Shown: positions 52,901 to 62,171, counted from the first letter of the stretch. The stretch: DNA of 64,000 bases from Micromonosporaceae bacterium (GCA_003543035.1 DPJL01000397.1:57824-121823); one strand, 5' to 3'. Notes: generated by a model not told the origin, from the sequence alone. Translations and numbers: made by a program.

Positions 52901-53554
52901 ATGGCAGACGGAACCGAGCGGCTAAAGGTGCGTGACTGGCTGTTCCTGATCGCGCACAAGTCCAACGGGACCCCACGTGTGCACGACGCCAACCTGGCGG
53001 CTGGCCTGGCCGGGGCCGTCCTGATCGACCTGGCGTTGCAAGAGCTGGTAACCACGGACAGCCGCGACATGCTGGGATTGCGGGGCAGCCCGCCGACCGG
53101 TGATCCGATCGGTGATTATGTACTTAGCCGGCTGTCGCTGGCGCCACTGGCACGGTTTCTTCCTGACGTGATCCGGTGGCTTGGTGGCGACATCACCAGC
53201 CGCGTGGGCGCCGGATTGCACACCGCCAACTTCGTGTCCATGACAGCGTCGAAGAAGATGTTCAGCGCAGCCAAGCTGACCTACCGGCCCACCAGCAAAC
53301 AGCCCGCCCAGTATGTTGTCGCGGCGATTACCGCCGCTGTCAATGGCAGCCAGTACACGGGACCTCGAGAGCTGGCGATTTGTGGCCTGGTCGGGGTTAT
53401 GCGGCTGGAGAGCCTGCTCGGTATGCAGGTCCCGACGCTCGATCTGCTGCAGCGATTGGACTATCTGCTGCAGACCTGCCCGAAAACTGTTGTGAACATC
53501 GTCGCGGCGGTGGAGCACCTCATCGGCGAGCAAGCCATGGCCACGCACAACTAA
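52901..53554 (+). CDS. GPP34 (GOLPH3)-family protein
   Basis: 217 residues from ATG 52901, 48 bases after the amidase gene. DWLFLIAHKSNGTPRVH near the N-terminus and AGLAGAVLIDLALQ match the GPP34 fold, which in eukaryotes binds phosphatidylinositol 4-phosphate. Bacterial members are common in actinomycetes and of unknown role. The mid-region TSRVGAGLHTANFVSM and C-terminal helices complete the domain. Confidence 0.82.
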   Translation: MADGTERLKVRDWLFLIAHKSNGTPRVHDANLAAGLAGAVLIDLALQELVTTDSRDMLGLRGSPPTGDPIGDYVLSRLSLAPLARFLPDVIRWLGGDITSRVGAGLHTANFVSMTASKKMFSAAKLTYRPTSKQPAQYVVAAITAAVNGSQYTGPRELAICGLVGVMRLESLLGMQVPTLDLLQRLDYLLQTCPKTVVNIVAAVEHLIGEQAMATHN

Positions 53555-53745
53555 CCGATGAGCCCCGCAGGCTTGATGGGCAATCGCCTGCGTGCAGATG
53601 CCCACCGCCGGAGGAGGGCACAAGTTCGAGCCGCCCGCTGCCCCCGTCAGCGTCAGCGCCGACCAACCTCCTCACTGGTGGGGTGCCTGAGGTCCCGCCG
53701 TCCAGGCACCCCACCACCCAAGGCAGTTCAGGAAAGGAGAGATAC

Positions 53746-54342
53746 GTGAACGACTTGCAGCAAGCTCATATCCCGGCCGTGTGCTTCGCCGTGCTCCCGG
53801 CGACACCGGGTCCTGCTGGATTGGTGTTGCGCCATAGCGCCCCACACCTCGTGCTAACCGAGCCAAGGCTCAACAGCAACTATGCCCAGCTGCACCTTGC
53901 CATCGACTTTTCGCACGCGGTCGGTGGCTACTTCCAGCCGCTCCTGATCGATGACAACCTCGGCGTCGTCGCGCTCGCCGCCGGTGGAACCGTCAACCGC
54001 ACCGCAACCGCATTACTGCACCGCCTCGGCATGCCGCTGCACCGCAACGCTGAAGGCCCAGTCGTACTACACGCCACGCCCAGTCCCTGCGGGATCGTTG
54101 GCTCGCTTACCGACGGCCAGATCAACACCCTGCTCAGGTTCACCGCGGCAGTCAACCAGTCCGTCTACGGCCGGCGGCGAATCGCGGGGTGTGAAATCCA
54201 CGTGGGGCGTGGCCAACCAGTGTCCAAAAACGACCAAGTCGGCCGCACGAGCCGCGCTGGCCAGTCGACCGACGAGCCGGTCAAGGAGCTGTCGCCCGCA
54301 TCGGCGGCGAATGCAGCGCTGACGCACAGTCTAGCGACATGA
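53746..54342 (+). CDS. Hypothetical protein
   Basis: 198 residues from GTG 53746, with GGAAAGGAGAG upstream. Mixed alpha/beta sequence (FAVLPATPGPAGLVLRHSA, GVVALAAGGTVNR) with a polar C-terminal tail; no catalytic motif, signal or membrane helix. The ribosome site and GC-rich third positions make it a real gene. I do not recognise the family. Confidence 0.6.
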   Translation: MNDLQQAHIPAVCFAVLPATPGPAGLVLRHSAPHLVLTEPRLNSNYAQLHLAIDFSHAVGGYFQPLLIDDNLGVVALAAGGTVNRTATALLHRLGMPLHRNAEGPVVLHATPSPCGIVGSLTDGQINTLLRFTAAVNQSVYGRRRIAGCEIHVGRGQPVSKNDQVGRTSRAGQSTDEPVKELSPASAANAALTHSLAT

Positions 54343-54469
54343 CCTGGCAAGCAAGCGCCGATGCGCTCGACAAACTTGGCCAACGGAGCCGCAGCCCTGA
54401 CATGCAGCCACACCCTTGGTTGAAAGCCGTAGCCATAGCAGCAATTGTCCACATTGGAGCTTCGTGATC

Positions 54470-55381
54470 ATGGATGTAAAAACCACACGGCCGAGCACTG
54501 ACACCACTGAGGCTTCTGGGCGTCAAAGGCCCTGGATTCTTCCGGTGTTCGCACTGGCAGCGGTCTTGACAGTGTTAGCAGGAGCGGGCTGGTACTTCGC
54601 AAGGGAGTCAGCCGGGCACCGCATCCCACCACCTGCCCCGGCGGAGCCGTTGCGGTTGCGGAGGGCACCGCACGACTCCCTGATCGGCGCAGCGGAACGG
54701 GTTGACGCCTACGCGCGCTCCGAATTCGTGCCGACTCCGCCGGCACAGGGCGATTGGGTGCATGTCTGGACCGAGCAGTGGGCTCGGGACGGTGACGGCG
54801 GCATCTCGCCACGGCAGATTCAGCTGCTGCGGGCCCCGGACGGATCGGGCCATGAGTACACGTGGATCCTGCCAGCCGTGCCAGCAGAAGATTTTCGCCT
54901 TGCCATGGTGGGGAGCACGCGCTTTCGTCTCGCAACGATGCAGCGCACAGACTATGGGCCTGGGCAGATCACCAGTCACGTTGATAATCCGTCAAACGAT
55001 CCGGTGCGGCTTCTGAATCAGCTGCACGACATCGAACCATCGTCGAATGGTGCCCCCGGGGTGCTGCGTGCGATCAGTTCCCTCTGGCTGTATTCGTGTC
55101 CCGGTACCGGCGTGCGGGCCGCCATCCTGCGGCTGCTCGCAGGAATCGAGGGTCTGACAATCAACGATCACGCGATCGACGACATTGGCCGGCCCGGATA
55201 CGCGATCACCGCAGCAACCGAGTCCAGTACCGACACCATGTTCGTCGACCCAAACACGGGCATGTTCATGCAGCTCCGCCAGACCTACACCGTCGCTGGG
55301 CAGCGCCCTGCCGTTCACCAGTACTTGATCTACAAAAGCTGCGGATACAGCAGCGACACGGAGCCTGCGGTGATCGCGTGA
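54470..55381 (+). CDS. Single-pass membrane protein, unknown (CU044_5270-like layout)
   Basis: 303 residues from ATG 54470 (MDVKTTRPST...). One membrane helix (PVFALAAVLTVLAGAGWYFA, about residues 24-43) is followed by a 250-residue extracytoplasmic domain. The layout, short cytoplasmic tail then exported domain with RDGDGGISPRQ and YAITAATESSTDTMFVDPN, resembles actinobacterial CU044_5270-type proteins that often accompany sigma factors; no sigma factor is adjacent here. Its stop overlaps the next start. Confidence 0.62.
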   Translation: MDVKTTRPSTDTTEASGRQRPWILPVFALAAVLTVLAGAGWYFARESAGHRIPPPAPAEPLRLRRAPHDSLIGAAERVDAYARSEFVPTPPAQGDWVHVWTEQWARDGDGGISPRQIQLLRAPDGSGHEYTWILPAVPAEDFRLAMVGSTRFRLATMQRTDYGPGQITSHVDNPSNDPVRLLNQLHDIEPSSNGAPGVLRAISSLWLYSCPGTGVRAAILRLLAGIEGLTINDHAIDDIGRPGYAITAATESSTDTMFVDPNTGMFMQLRQTYTVAGQRPAVHQYLIYKSCGYSSDTEPAVIA

Positions 55382-55746
55382 CCAGCCCCGCCGTCCTCCC
55401 AACTCGTCTACGGCGCCGAACGGCCAGCCCCACGCCGATACTGGGCGCCCGCCCTGCCGCTGATCACCAGCCGCGACCGAAGCCGAACGTAGCCGCCCAT
55501 CATGAGCTGCAGGGTTTCATCCGGCCGCCGATCGACATGCTGGGGCAATGCGTATGCGGCTGGCCGCTGATCCAGGACGAAATCTACGGCTGGCTACATC
55601 TGGCCGGATCTAGCGATCTTGGGCCTATTGAGGAAGTGGCCGCCGGGCTGCGCGGCGAGCAGGCCGTCATAGAAACGTCAGACCCGCAAGACATAGTGGG
55701 AGCCAGCACCACCACCCCTCCCGCACCATCCCATGACATCGACTGA
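55378..55746 (+). CDS. Small hypothetical protein, translationally coupled
   Basis: 122 residues from GTG 55378, whose GTGA overlaps the preceding stop. The first half is Arg/Pro-rich; the second half has IDMLGQCVCGWPLIQDEIYG and an acidic patch. No known domain. Coupled start and mild codon bias are the only support. Confidence 0.42.
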   Translation: MTSPAVLPTRLRRRTASPTPILGARPAADHQPRPKPNVAAHHELQGFIRPPIDMLGQCVCGWPLIQDEIYGWLHLAGSSDLGPIEEVAAGLRGEQAVIETSDPQDIVGASTTTPPAPSHDID

Positions 55747-55754
55747 ACGTGTAG

Positions 55755-56048
55755 ACGATCAGTGTCCATAATGGACCCTGGATCGCCCAAGGCTGGTTCT
55801 CCCACCAGGAGAGCCAGCTCGAAATCCCGGGCGAGCAGCTCGGCGTCCGGGTCAATGGATTCGATCCCGCAACCGGTGAAGTCTTTGTGCAAAAGACGAT
55901 CGCCGCACTGAAAGGCGCAGCTGAGACACCAAAAGCGCTGCGTTACACGGGATTCGCCACAGTCAAGCCACAGGAAGCGAACATGATCGGGTTTGGGATT
56001 CCGCACGAGGCGGACGCCCAGCCCTACTTTCCGGACGAAGATCTGTAA
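55755..56048 (+). pseudogene. Protein-like open frame without a start
   Basis: From a stop at 55752-55754 the frame runs open to TAA at 56046-56048, with clean protein-like sense and strong GC third positions (WIAQGWFSHQESQLEIPGEQ, LGVRVNGFDPATGEVFVQ, FGIPHEADAQPYFPDEDL). There is no ATG/GTG/TTG before mid-frame. It may be the 3' half of a gene that lost its start, or use an unusual start. The family is not recognised. Confidence 0.42.
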
Positions 56049-56121
56049 CGCAGCTCCCGTGAGCGAGCGGCCCGGATGAAATTGGGTGTCCATTCGTCTG
56101 TCCATAACGGAGCATGAACGA

Positions 56122-56880
56122 ATGGACGGCGTGATCGCGGCCTACACGGCCGGCGGTGAGCTTAACCGTATGACCCTGGACCGAAACCAAGTCGAGTGGC
56201 TACGGACGTGTGAGCTTCTGCGACGCTGGTTGCCAGCGCCACCTGCACGCGTCGCGGACATCGGTGGCGGCCCCGGGCGGTATGCCATGTGGCTCAACAC
56301 CTTGCAGTACGAGTGCGTGCTATTCGACGTAGTGCCCTTGCACATCGAGCACGCAACAGCGCATGGTGTGCAAGCTCAGCTCGCTGACGCACGCGACCTG
56401 CCAATCCATGACAGCGCCGCCGATGGGGCGTTACTGATGGGGCCGCTCTACCATCTGACGGATGCTACTGACCGGCGGCAAGCGCTGGCGGAGGCGGTCC
56501 GGGTGGTGCGGCCGGGAGGCGTTGTGGTAGCTGCGGCGCTGGGGGGGGGCCGCGTTTTCGTTCGCGCCGCCGCCGGGCATCTGGCCGATCCGGCATGGCA
56601 TCAGCACACGCTGACCACGATGCGCCACGGCCATGTTGATGACGGCGATGCCTGGGACCAGTCGGTCTACCTCCACGACACCGAGGAGTTGCGAGCAGAG
56701 CTGGAAACCGCTGGCCTGCAAAAGGTTCATGTCGCCGGTGTCGAAGGCCCAGCCGGGGCGTGGGCACGGCGTGACCCCAGCCTCAACGGGCGGGCACTCG
56801 AGTTGGCACGTGCCGCGGAGACCGAGCTGGCCGCCACATCGATTCACCTGCTGGCATCCGGAACCCGGCCCGCGCTGTAG
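56122..56880 (+). CDS. Class I SAM-dependent methyltransferase
   Basis: 252 residues from ATG 56122 (MDGVIAAYTA...); GTG 56086 is a longer alternative. VADIGGGPGRYAMWL is motif I and ALLMGPLYHLTDATDRR the shared box with the paralogue at 30427-31233. A run of nine or ten G residues at about 56541 encodes the Gly stretch before RVF and is a slippage-prone spot. The acceptor is unknown. Confidence 0.82.
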   Translation: MDGVIAAYTAGGELNRMTLDRNQVEWLRTCELLRRWLPAPPARVADIGGGPGRYAMWLNTLQYECVLFDVVPLHIEHATAHGVQAQLADARDLPIHDSAADGALLMGPLYHLTDATDRRQALAEAVRVVRPGGVVVAAALGGGRVFVRAAAGHLADPAWHQHTLTTMRHGHVDDGDAWDQSVYLHDTEELRAELETAGLQKVHVAGVEGPAGAWARRDPSLNGRALELARAAETELAATSIHLLASGTRPAL

Positions 56881-56936
56881 ATGCTCCGCGGTGCTGGTCC
56901 GGTGATCCAATATGGACTGACGGAGGATGGGAGTTT

Positions 56937-57725
56937 ATGGCGCCAAGTGACTCGAGCAAATGGGACACGGAAACAGTGGACTTTTACGACCGTCTCGCGG
57001 CCGGCTACGCGGAGCAGTTCGCCGATTGGCAAGCCTCACAAGACAAGCAGGCGGCGGTGCTGGACCGATTCTTGAGTTCCGTGTGCCCTGCGCGGCGCGG
57101 GGCAGTCCTCGACACGGCGTGTGGAATCGGCACTCAGGCGATCGGGCTGGCGCGGCTGGGCTACACGGTGCGCGGCACCGACATCAGCGCAGCTTCGATC
57201 GAACAGGCTCGCCGTAGCGCCCATGCCGCCGGGGTGGACATCGAGTTCGGGGTCGCGGACTTCCGTGATCTGGCAACGCTGCCGGACGGGTTCGACGCCG
57301 TTGTCTGTTGCGACAATGCGCTACCCCATCTGCTGACCGACGCGGACATGCTTGACGCGCTGCGCGGCATGCGGGCCAGGCTGCGTCCTGGCGGGCTCCT
57401 GCTGATCACCACGCGGGACTATGACCAAGCCCGCCGGGACCGGGCCGCCGGTCAGGCGCCGCGCGCATTCACCGACGGGCAAGGGAGGGAGCGGATGGTG
57501 CTGCAGCTTTGGCAGTGGGAATCCGAGGACACCTACCACCTGCGGCACGTGACGCTGACGCGCGACGGCAGCACATGGCAGGGCACCGAGCACAATGTGC
57601 GCTACCGTGCGATCACCCGCGGCGAGCTCACCACACTCATGCGCGACGCCGGCCTGAACCATCCGCGCTGGCACATGCCGGACTCCTCGGGCTACTACCA
57701 GCCGATCGTCGTCGCCAACGCATAG
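56937..57725 (+). CDS. Class I SAM-dependent methyltransferase
   Basis: 262 residues from ATG 56937. VLDTACGIGTQAIGLA (motif I), VRGTDIS (motif II acidic), FDAVVCCDNALPHL and LRPGGLLLITTRDYD are standard. It resembles glycine/sarcosine N-methyltransferase-type enzymes in length and motif wording, so a small amine acceptor is possible. It follows the previous methyltransferase by 56 bases and may share a transcript. Confidence 0.83.
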   Translation: MAPSDSSKWDTETVDFYDRLAAGYAEQFADWQASQDKQAAVLDRFLSSVCPARRGAVLDTACGIGTQAIGLARLGYTVRGTDISAASIEQARRSAHAAGVDIEFGVADFRDLATLPDGFDAVVCCDNALPHLLTDADMLDALRGMRARLRPGGLLLITTRDYDQARRDRAAGQAPRAFTDGQGRERMVLQLWQWESEDTYHLRHVTLTRDGSTWQGTEHNVRYRAITRGELTTLMRDAGLNHPRWHMPDSSGYYQPIVVANA

Positions 57726-57917
57726 AGCGCCACGGGCGCGACGGTTCCGGAATCGGATCATCCGTGTCCGGATCACTTGAGTGATGGTATCGGGCAGATG
57801 CCCCGTGCTCGGCTCCATGACCACCGCTCAAAGCGGGCGCTCAGGCTGCCCACCGCTGTAGCTGCGCCCAGGGCGTGCGGGTTGCGGCATCTCGTTACCG
57901 GTGGCTAATGTCGCCCG

Positions 57918-58775
57918 ATGGCCAGGTCCCGGCAGGTTTCGCGTGCTCCAGAGCCGGTTAGCTGGCGACGGCTAACAGCGATGGAGGCCGGTGTGCAGCC
58001 CGAGGAGGACGGCTGGATGCTGTGCCTGGCCTGTGGGGTGTGGAAACGTTCGCTGACCCATCATGTCCGGGCTATCCACGGCCAGAGCGCGGCGGAATAC
58101 CGGGAGCAGTTCGACCTGGCACCACGTACCAAGCTGATCGCCGCTGACCTGGCCGCTGCCCGTGCCCAGCGTGGCCGCGAGAACTATCCGCTGGTGGCAG
58201 ACAAGTTCGAGAACCGATCCCGGCGGGTGCGGCGCCTGGCACTGAGGCGCTCGATCACCACCCGACGCCAAGCCGCCGGGCGTGCTGGCACGCGCGCGCA
58301 GATGCAAAAGGTGATGAGCCAGCGGGCCGAAGACACCAGGCTCAAGGCGCAATCCCGGCTCGACGACCGGGCACAGCAGGCGGGCTACCGTGACCTGGCA
58401 GATCTGCTGGCCCGCAACGAAAACCGGCGCATGCGCGAGATCGGAGAGCTGCTCGCGATATCCGACCGCTACGCCGGCGAGCTGCACCGGCGCCAGTTCC
58501 CGCGAGTCAGCAGGCGCCAGGCCACCCGTGACCGCGACACCGACGCCGCTGGATATTCCCGCCGGTCTCAGCGCATCCGCGATAAGCACAGGGCCCAATG
58601 GGATGCCGTCGCGCAGCAGGCGGGCTTCCCGGGCATGGTGGCAGCGCTGGCCGCCACCGCTGCGCATGGCGCCACCCGGCAGGCACAAACGCTGGGCGTG
58701 TCCAAGTCGATGATCTACTACATGATGCGTGAACTCAATCTGTCCAAACAGGACCATAGTGATCAGCCAGGCTAA
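57918..58775 (+). CDS. MucR/Ros-like zinc-finger regulator
   Basis: 285 residues from ATG 57918. Residues about 36-56 read CLACGVWKRSLTHHVRAIHG, the C2H2-like finger of the ROS/MUCR family, followed by SAAEYREQFDL, the usual next segment. The remainder is Arg-rich and helical with two HTH-like parts (MREIGELLAISDRYAGEL; ATRQAQTLGVSKSMIYYMM), longer than classic MucR (about 140 residues). It probably binds DNA. Targets are unknown. Confidence 0.75.
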   Translation: MARSRQVSRAPEPVSWRRLTAMEAGVQPEEDGWMLCLACGVWKRSLTHHVRAIHGQSAAEYREQFDLAPRTKLIAADLAAARAQRGRENYPLVADKFENRSRRVRRLALRRSITTRRQAAGRAGTRAQMQKVMSQRAEDTRLKAQSRLDDRAQQAGYRDLADLLARNENRRMREIGELLAISDRYAGELHRRQFPRVSRRQATRDRDTDAAGYSRRSQRIRDKHRAQWDAVAQQAGFPGMVAALAATAAHGATRQAQTLGVSKSMIYYMMRELNLSKQDHSDQPG

Positions 58776-58832
58776 GACGCTCCAGGCGAAAACGGGTGGC
58801 GGACGAGGCAGGAAGTGGGTCACCATAGGGTC

Positions 58833-58950
58833 ATGAACCGAGGCGTGAGCCGATTTCGCAGCCCCCGGATGACCGGAGGGCCATACCTCGTGCGCTGACT
58901 TCACGCACACCTTGCAAGGTGCTAGGAGCCCCCGGCCACAGGCCGGGGGC
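58833..58950 (+). terminator. Leader ORF and GC hairpin before the PheRS-like gene
   Basis: A 21-codon open frame at 58833-58898 (MNRGVSRFRSPRMTGGPYLV...) is followed by a perfect 10-base stem, GCCCCCGGCC at 58928-58937 and GGCCGGGGGC at 58941-58950, with an ACA loop. The PheRS-like gene starts 49 bases later. The hairpin may end the MucR-like transcript or act as an attenuator. The leader codes one Phe and one Tyr, too few for classical Phe attenuation, and no T-box TGG-ACC core is seen. Confidence 0.5.
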
Positions 58951-58998
58951 TTCTGATGTCTGCCCTGCCTCACTGACCTTGCCGAGGAGGAAATTGCC

Positions 58999-60111
58999 GT
59001 GAAGACACTCACCAGCGCCGAGCACGCTGCCGCGCTTGCCTGCCGAGACCTCACCGACCCAGCAGAAGGCCCGCACGCCATCCAGCTGGTCATCGACCGC
59101 CTTGAGACACACCTTGCCCACGTGTGGGGCGTACCTGTGCGCCGTGACCCCGGGCCACGCATCGTGGCCGTCGCCGACAACTACGACCAGCTCGGCTACA
59201 CACCGGATGCCGCCACCCGTGACTCCCGCTACAGCCGCTACCTCGACGCCCGTACGATGCTGCGCTCACACACCACCGCGCGCATCCCGCACCTGCTTCC
59301 CACCGTCGGCAGCGAGGTGCTGCTCTCGGTGCCCGGGATCTGTTACCGGCGTGACAGTATCGACCGCCAGCACAGCGCCACCCCGCACCAGCTCGACCTG
59401 TGGCGGGTCCGTCGCGCCGGCCCGGCGTTAACGGAAGCCGACCTGGAACAGATGGCAGGGCTCGTGGTGGGCGCGGTGCTGCCCGGCCGCCGGTGGTGGA
59501 CCGTGCCGTCCCAGCACCCGTACACCCTGGCAGGCCGCGAAATCTACGTGGACGACGGCGAAGACGGCGTCGAGATCGGCGAATGCGGGCTGGCCCACCC
59601 GCGGCTGCTGCACGCCGCCGGACGACCCACTTGCACCGGGCTGGCCATGGGCCTGGGACTTGACCGCATTCTGATGCTGGCCAAAGGAGTTACCGACATC
59701 CGCCTGCTGCGCTCGAACGATCAGAGAGTCGCCGTCCAGATGCTGCTGGACCTCGAACCGTACCAGCCCATTTCGGCGACGCCGGCCACGGTCCGGGACC
59801 TATCGATTGCGATGGCGTCCGATATGGACCTGGAGCTCATTGGCGACCAGGTCCGCAGCATCCTCGGCCGATCGGCGGACGCAGTTGAGGACGTGAAGAT
59901 CCTGCAGCGCACCAGCTACGATGCTCTTCCCGCTGCCGCGATCGCCCGCATGGGCATGCATCCAGGCCAGGACAACATTCTGCTGCGTCTGGTCCTGCGG
60001 CACCCCACGCGAACATTGACCGCCAGCGAGGGCAACGCGATCCGCGACACGGCCTACCTGGGCCTGCACCAAGGTGTCGCACAGGAATGGGCCGGCCGGG
60101 TGACCACATAG
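58999..60111 (+). CDS. Single-chain phenylalanyl-tRNA synthetase-like protein
   Basis: 370 residues from GTG 58999 with GAGGAGG upstream. Class II motif 2 (SRYSRYLDARTMLRSHTTA), an HPYTLAGREIYVDDG strand and motif 3 (GLAMGLGLDRILML) are of the PheRS alpha type. The C-terminal about 90 residues match the FDX-ACB anticodon-binding fold (LLRLVLRHPTRTLTASEG). Catalytic core plus FDX-ACB on one chain is the mitochondrial PheRS layout; bacterial PheRS is normally a two-subunit PheS/PheT enzyme. It may charge tRNA-Phe as a resistant copy, or ligate an amino acid in another pathway. Confidence 0.8.
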   Translation: MKTLTSAEHAAALACRDLTDPAEGPHAIQLVIDRLETHLAHVWGVPVRRDPGPRIVAVADNYDQLGYTPDAATRDSRYSRYLDARTMLRSHTTARIPHLLPTVGSEVLLSVPGICYRRDSIDRQHSATPHQLDLWRVRRAGPALTEADLEQMAGLVVGAVLPGRRWWTVPSQHPYTLAGREIYVDDGEDGVEIGECGLAHPRLLHAAGRPTCTGLAMGLGLDRILMLAKGVTDIRLLRSNDQRVAVQMLLDLEPYQPISATPATVRDLSIAMASDMDLELIGDQVRSILGRSADAVEDVKILQRTSYDALPAAAIARMGMHPGQDNILLRLVLRHPTRTLTASEGNAIRDTAYLGLHQGVAQEWAGRVTT

Positions 60112-60183
60112 CCTCGTGCGGCGCCCGCATCGTCCGTGCGCGTCTTCGCCGTGATTGTGGACTGCGCAACCTCCGCTTTGGGC

Positions 60184-61011
60184 TCACTTGCCGTCGCAGG
60201 GACGGCGGGCGCTCAGGCAGCTGAACCTTGCCGTCTCCGGAAGGCGGCCTGAAGGCTCGAAGGCGAGCAGGGTCTTTCGTAGCTCAACGTCGAACTCATC
60301 GCCCCTTTGCCCGAGTGCCGCGTTCGACACGAGCGAGGTGGAGTGCAGGTAGCCGATGAACCCGTCCAGAGTCCACGTGTGATCGGATGTGTAGTGCTCT
60401 TCGGTGATCTCTTGGAATCCTTCCCGCGCCAGGATTTCCGCGTGCGTCAGCCGCGGGGTTGAAGCCGAGGTTGACGCGGTGGGCTTAGCCCACTTTGCGA
60501 TGACATTGACAGCTGCCAGCTGCCACGGCTCGGTTCCGCGCCACACGCTATCGGTGTTGAGGATCGCGATGACGCTTCCAGGCTTAAGCCACCGCATCGC
60601 CTTGCGGGCCACGTAGGCCCGGTCGAGCCTATGGAACGCATTGCCGATAGCGATCAGGCTGACCGCGTTGTCCTGCAACAGGAGGGCCTCGGCGGTCCCG
60701 TTGACCCAGGTCATGTTTCCGGCGCCAGTAACGGCAGCTTTAAGCCTGCCCACATCGACCATCGACGGCTCCTGGTCGACCGCAATGACGTGAGGAAAGT
60801 GCGAGCTGAGCGGTATCGCGATTTCGCCGGTGCCGCAGGCGAGATCCAGCAAGGTTGACACCGGCACCCTGCATCGCCGGATTAGGGCGTCCAAGAGTGA
60901 GGCTGGATATGGAATCCGGTGGGCCGCATACAGTTCAGCAGTGCCCGAGTACAGGTCGGCGCTGTATGAAGTGGTAGCCGGCCAAGACCTTCCATCGGTT
61001 TCGCGTTGCAC
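60184..61011 (-). CDS. Class I SAM-dependent methyltransferase
   Basis: 275 residues from GTG 61011 with GAGAGGACC upstream. LLDLACGTGEIAIPLS is motif I, VIAVDQEPSM motif II, LIAIGNAFHRLD and MRWLKPGSVIAILNTD follow. It belongs to the broad UbiE/BioC-like group; the acceptor is unknown. It converges with the PheRS-like gene. Confidence 0.82.
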   Translation of the reverse strand: MQRETDGRSWPATTSYSADLYSGTAELYAAHRIPYPASLLDALIRRCRVPVSTLLDLACGTGEIAIPLSSHFPHVIAVDQEPSMVDVGRLKAAVTGAGNMTWVNGTAEALLLQDNAVSLIAIGNAFHRLDRAYVARKAMRWLKPGSVIAILNTDSVWRGTEPWQLAAVNVIAKWAKPTASTSASTPRLTHAEILAREGFQEITEEHYTSDHTWTLDGFIGYLHSTSLVSNAALGQRGDEFDVELRKTLLAFEPSGRLPETARFSCLSARRPCDGK

Positions 61012-61392
61012 GACGGTCCTCTCGCCAGGTCTTGCGTCAGATCAGTCCATGTCATTGTCACGAAGTAGGTGCGCTGCCGTGCCAGGCAACTCCAGCTCCT
61101 TCACGTATCTCAAGCTACGAACCAGGATGGTCGCCAACGCTGTTGTTGACAAACGCCACCGCGCCCGCAATGTCATCGCCATTGCGGCGGCGTCTACCGC
61201 GCTCTGCGGGACGGGGTGACCGGGACCAGTCGCACCCACCCACGCCCAGCCAGCGCGACGTGCTCGACCCGGTTCTTACCTTGCTGTCCGACCCCGACAC
61301 CGGAAGTCATCCTAGTCAATGATGCAGTGTTGGCAAACGGACGCTCTCCGCACGCTTCCCCAATGGTCGCGGCCAGGCGCATGAGGCCGCGT
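61012..61392. other. Gap without convincing gene
   Basis: About 380 bases upstream of the methyltransferase and downstream of the next, broken one. Frames are short and lack codon bias; no repeat or hairpin was noticed. Confidence 0.45.
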
Positions 61393-61890
61393 TCACCAAG
61401 CCGGTGGACGCAGCCGGGTGTGGTAGACGACTGTCAGCCGCGGGTCATCGATGAGCCCGCCCGAGTTGCCGACGGCCTTGCCGACACCGGCCAGGAAGGC
61501 CATGCGGTCGCCTGCATCGAGTTCGGCGATGTTCGGAAAGGTTGCCCACAACGCCTGAGCGGATGCGGCGGTATGCGGCTGCATCCAGCGAATGATTTCG
61601 ATTTTGGGAGGGTTGAACCAGTCGCCGGTCTGCAGCTGACTCTGCCATTCATGGAAACGCATGGGTTTGGGAGGCTGCCCGTCATCGCGCTCGTGCGGCA
61701 GGAAACGCGCGTAGAGCGGATCGAGCAGTGACCGGAACTCGGAGTCGGGGGCGTCGGGTCACCGAAGATGGTCCACCACACCGAAAGGGCGCCGCCGGGG
61801 CGTAGCAGGGAAGCGACCTTCGGCACCGCTAAGGTTGCCTCGACCCAGTGCCGTGCCGTGGCCACCACGTTGTCGATACGGTTTGAGGCT
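61393..61890 (-). pseudogene. SAM-dependent methyltransferase, N-terminally truncated and frameshifted
   Basis: From about 61890 the sense reads NVVATARHWVEATLAVPKVA then SLLRPGGALSVWWTIFGDP, the post-motif III part of a class I methyltransferase. At about 61748 one base is missing and the sense continues in another frame (PDSEFRSLLDPLYARFLP and RLTVVYHTRLRPP) to 61393. The SAM-binding N-terminal half is absent. The fragment cannot be active. Confidence 0.7.
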
Positions 61891-62171
61891 GACCGTTGAC
61901 CGTTTCTGCTGCCCCTTTTTGGTGGTCCAGTTAATCGGTTGATGAAGCGTGGCCTGTCCGGTATGGTCCCGGTTTGTGATCAAGTTGCTGAAGATGGGAT
62001 TCCGGTTCACCACTCGGTAATTAGACGCTGTGTGGTGATGGCCCCGGCCAGACGAAGGTCGTGGTGGGTCAATCACGTTTGCCCTGCGGCAACGACGTGG
62101 ACGAGTTTTGCTCGCCCAGCGGCGTGTGCCTGCCACTGACTTATTGATCACTTCCTGCTTGGAGGGCTGTC

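Noticed and set aside
52922..53623. 233-codon frame opposite the GPP34 gene
   Set aside because: Antisense shadow; the plus strand carries recognisable family segments and a good start.
57772..57785. ATCACTTGAGTGAT palindrome after the methyltransferase
   Set aside because: Short, single copy and with no polyT or operator context; not enough support for a call.
57972..59180. 402-codon minus-strand frame across the MucR-like and PheRS-like genes
   Set aside because: It runs antisense through two recognised genes and the leader hairpin; composition is not protein-like.
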